From Planctomycetota bacterium (GTDB taxonomy: Bacteria; Planctomycetota; Phycisphaerae; Phycisphaerales; Zrk34): 64,000 nt of DNA. The notes below the pieces were generated by a model, which saw nothing but the letters and a program-made list of their open reading frames with translations, had not been told where the DNA came from and searched no databases. Numbering within the stretch: position 1 is the first letter of the stretch; the number at the start of each line of letters is the position of its first letter. The position numbers were made by a program, and so were the translations under genes. Shown one piece after another: positions 62,466 to 64,000 of this stretch. The stretch covers positions 1-64,000 of the forward strand of contig WGMD01000003.1 in the NCBI GenBank assembly GCA_016125255.1. The letters run 5' to 3'.

Positions 62466-63914
62466 TCACACTTCGATCTTCGTCCATGCGCCGTGAAGGA
62501 ACCGCCCCGTGAAGATCAGGCCGCGGAAGATCAGTTCGGTGCTGAGCACGGCCCAGACGGCGGCGAGGCCCATGTTCAACTCAATCGCCACGAGCCACAC
62601 CAGCGGCAGCCGCACCATGTACGTCGAGATGAAATTGAGCACCATCGTCGCCCGCGTGTCGCCCGCCCCGCGCAGAGCGCCCGAGAGAATCATCGACGTC
62701 GAGAAGCCGATCTGTCCCCAACCGGCCATGACCAACAGCGGCGGCACCGATGCGAGAAACGTCGGCTGATTCGTCACGATGCGGACGAACAGGGACGGGA
62801 CGAGCATGAAGGCGATGCCGAAGACGACCATGATCGACGAGCCGTAGAGCCAGCAGGTCCACGCGGCGCGCTTCGCCATCGCCGGATCGCGCGCCCCCAG
62901 GTATTGCCCGACCATCGTCGCCGCCGCCATCGAGAATGCGAAGCCGGGCAGGAAGCTGAAGGCCTCGATGCGGATGGCGATATGGTGCGCGCCGATGAAG
63001 GCGTCGGAGCCCATGCGTCCGACCATGACCAGCACGAGCGCGTGCCCGAACCAGACGGCGCCGTTCTCGACGAGACTCGGCCCGCCGATGCGGATCAGGC
63101 GCCACATCATCTTCGGGTGCCATCCGAGTCGATGGCGATGGAGCCGCACGCCGCCGCGGCCTAGGATGAGCAGCGCGATCATGAGCATCGCGCCGACGAC
63201 CCATGCGATGACGGTGCCGAGGGCGATGCCGGTCAGGGCGTGTCCGCCGATCGGCGCGGGGGCGACGACGAGCAGGACGCTCATGCCGGTGTTGACGATG
63301 TTGACGATGACCATGACCCAGAACGGCGAGCGGAAGTCGCCCGCTCCGCGCAGGCACGAACTGCCGATGAAGAGCGTGGACATGCACGGCGCGGCCAGGG
63401 CGAGCAGACGCAGGTACTGCGCGGCGAAGTCGGCGCTCTCGCCTTCGAGCCCGAACGCCGGACCGACCCACGGCGCGGCGAAGTAAAAGAACACGCCGAT
63501 CATCCCACCCCAGATCACGGCGAGAATGATCGACTGGCCGACGGCCGAGTTGGCGTCGCGGCGATGTCGCGCGCCGATGGCGCGGGCGATGACGGCGGTG
63601 GACCCGACGCCGACCGCGCCTTGAAGGAGGCCCATGAGCCAGGTCGCGAAGCTGGCGACGCCGATGCCGTTGGTGGACTCGACGGCATGCACCGGCAGAT
63701 GACCGGCCAGGGCCGTATCGACGAAACCGACGAGCGAGCCCATCATCTGCTCGAGCATCGGCCACAGCGCCAGCACCCAGACCTGCCTGGGCAATGACAG
63801 ATGCGTCGGCAACCCGGCGGGCGACCGCCGCGGCGGGCGAGGGAGGGAGATCGCGGGCGCGGTGATCATCTCCGGCGCGTCCGGGGCGGTGTTTTGCGAA
63901 GGTGGGCGGTTCAT
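62466..63914 (-). CDS. MATE-family efflux transporter
   Basis: A 482-residue multidrug/toxin exporter with 12 predicted helices in two homologous halves. N-terminal LPRQVWVLALWPMLEQMMGS, then DTALAGHLP and GVGSTAVIARAIGARH; the second half has MGSDAFIGAHHIAIRIEAFS and AAATMVGQYLGA. The drug is not known. The ATG at 63912-63914 is preferred to the frame start at 63995 by homology. It converges with the AsmA-like gene. Confidence 0.9.
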   Translation of the reverse strand: MNRPPSQNTAPDAPEMITAPAISLPRPPRRSPAGLPTHLSLPRQVWVLALWPMLEQMMGSLVGFVDTALAGHLPVHAVESTNGIGVASFATWLMGLLQGAVGVGSTAVIARAIGARHRRDANSAVGQSIILAVIWGGMIGVFFYFAAPWVGPAFGLEGESADFAAQYLRLLALAAPCMSTLFIGSSCLRGAGDFRSPFWVMVIVNIVNTGMSVLLVVAPAPIGGHALTGIALGTVIAWVVGAMLMIALLILGRGGVRLHRHRLGWHPKMMWRLIRIGGPSLVENGAVWFGHALVLVMVGRMGSDAFIGAHHIAIRIEAFSFLPGFAFSMAAATMVGQYLGARDPAMAKRAAWTCWLYGSSIMVVFGIAFMLVPSLFVRIVTNQPTFLASVPPLLVMAGWGQIGFSTSMILSGALRGAGDTRATMVLNFISTYMVRLPLVWLVAIELNMGLAAVWAVLSTELIFRGLIFTGRFLHGAWTKIEV

Positions 63915-63986
63915 CCAGTACGGCGATTGTAGAACGCCCGATGATGCGGTACAAAGTGACCGCCGTTTCCCGCGAGGCCTTTTATC

Positions 63987-64000
63987 ATGACCCAACGCAC
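63987..64000 (+). CDS. Possible gene start at the right edge
   Basis: An ATG at 63987 reads M-T-Q-R before the window ends. Too short to identify. Confidence 0.25.

Overview
The window looks like chromosome from a Planctomycetota bacterium, probably class Phycisphaerae. The DNA is GC-rich. It encodes a small basic protein of the Chlamydia/Verrucomicrobia/Planctomycetes type (25896-26123), two PEP-CTERM secreted proteins each followed by a type II prepilin-like protein, a Tat-exported Gfo/Idh/MocA oxidoreductase, a secreted sulfatase and a DUF1080-like secreted protein. No tRNA, rRNA, CRISPR array or prophage was seen. All family calls are from reading the protein sequences; no search was run.

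Layout. 1-4060: sulfatase and alpha/beta hydrolase, RRM RNA-binding protein, a small Cys-motif protein overlapping xerD, and a DUF5658-like membrane protein. 4153-7565: a unit with a sigma70-like promoter, a Fur-box-like palindrome on the expected transcription start, a long structured leader, a PEP-CTERM protein, a prepilin-like protein, a 77-residue protein and a DUF6607-like protein. 7740-14776: M42 peptidase, two overlapping ClC transporter genes, rnpA, yidD and a YihY/BrkB membrane protein. 14997-22580: dus, lipoprotein, arsC, recG, two hypotheticals and polX. 22618-25075: a protein with secretin-like N-domains but no pore, then a REP-flanked RAYT transposase and acpS. 25102-30117: SPOR-like protein, small basic protein, aminotransferase, mgtE, carA.

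30128-42779 is a type IV pilus/type II secretion region. It holds a large secretin with a long leader, an STAS / anti-sigma kinase / STAS partner-switching trio, argS on the other strand, then a PilM-PilN fusion, a PilO-like and a PilP-position protein behind one promoter. 42795-48071: HEAT-repeat protein and a small membrane partner, DUF2617-like protein, KDPG aldolase, a histidine-phosphatase-like protein without its catalytic residues, and accD. 48099-54491: secreted sugar-related proteins, alr, DEVD-box helicase and a secreted repeat protein. 54896-58318: an amino-sugar pair (NagB-like, LmbE-like) divergent from a second PEP-CTERM plus prepilin-like pair. 58388-64000: murG, Na/Pi symporter, AsmA-like protein, MATE exporter.

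Repeats are the most striking accessory feature. There is a 32-bp palindrome in three copies, one lying in frame inside argS. A BIME-like element occurs three times whole and once as a half copy. REP sequences surround the RAYT gene and supply the stop and start codons of its neighbours. A 60-bp palindrome with one mismatched pair, and a 32-bp imperfect inverted repeat, are also present.
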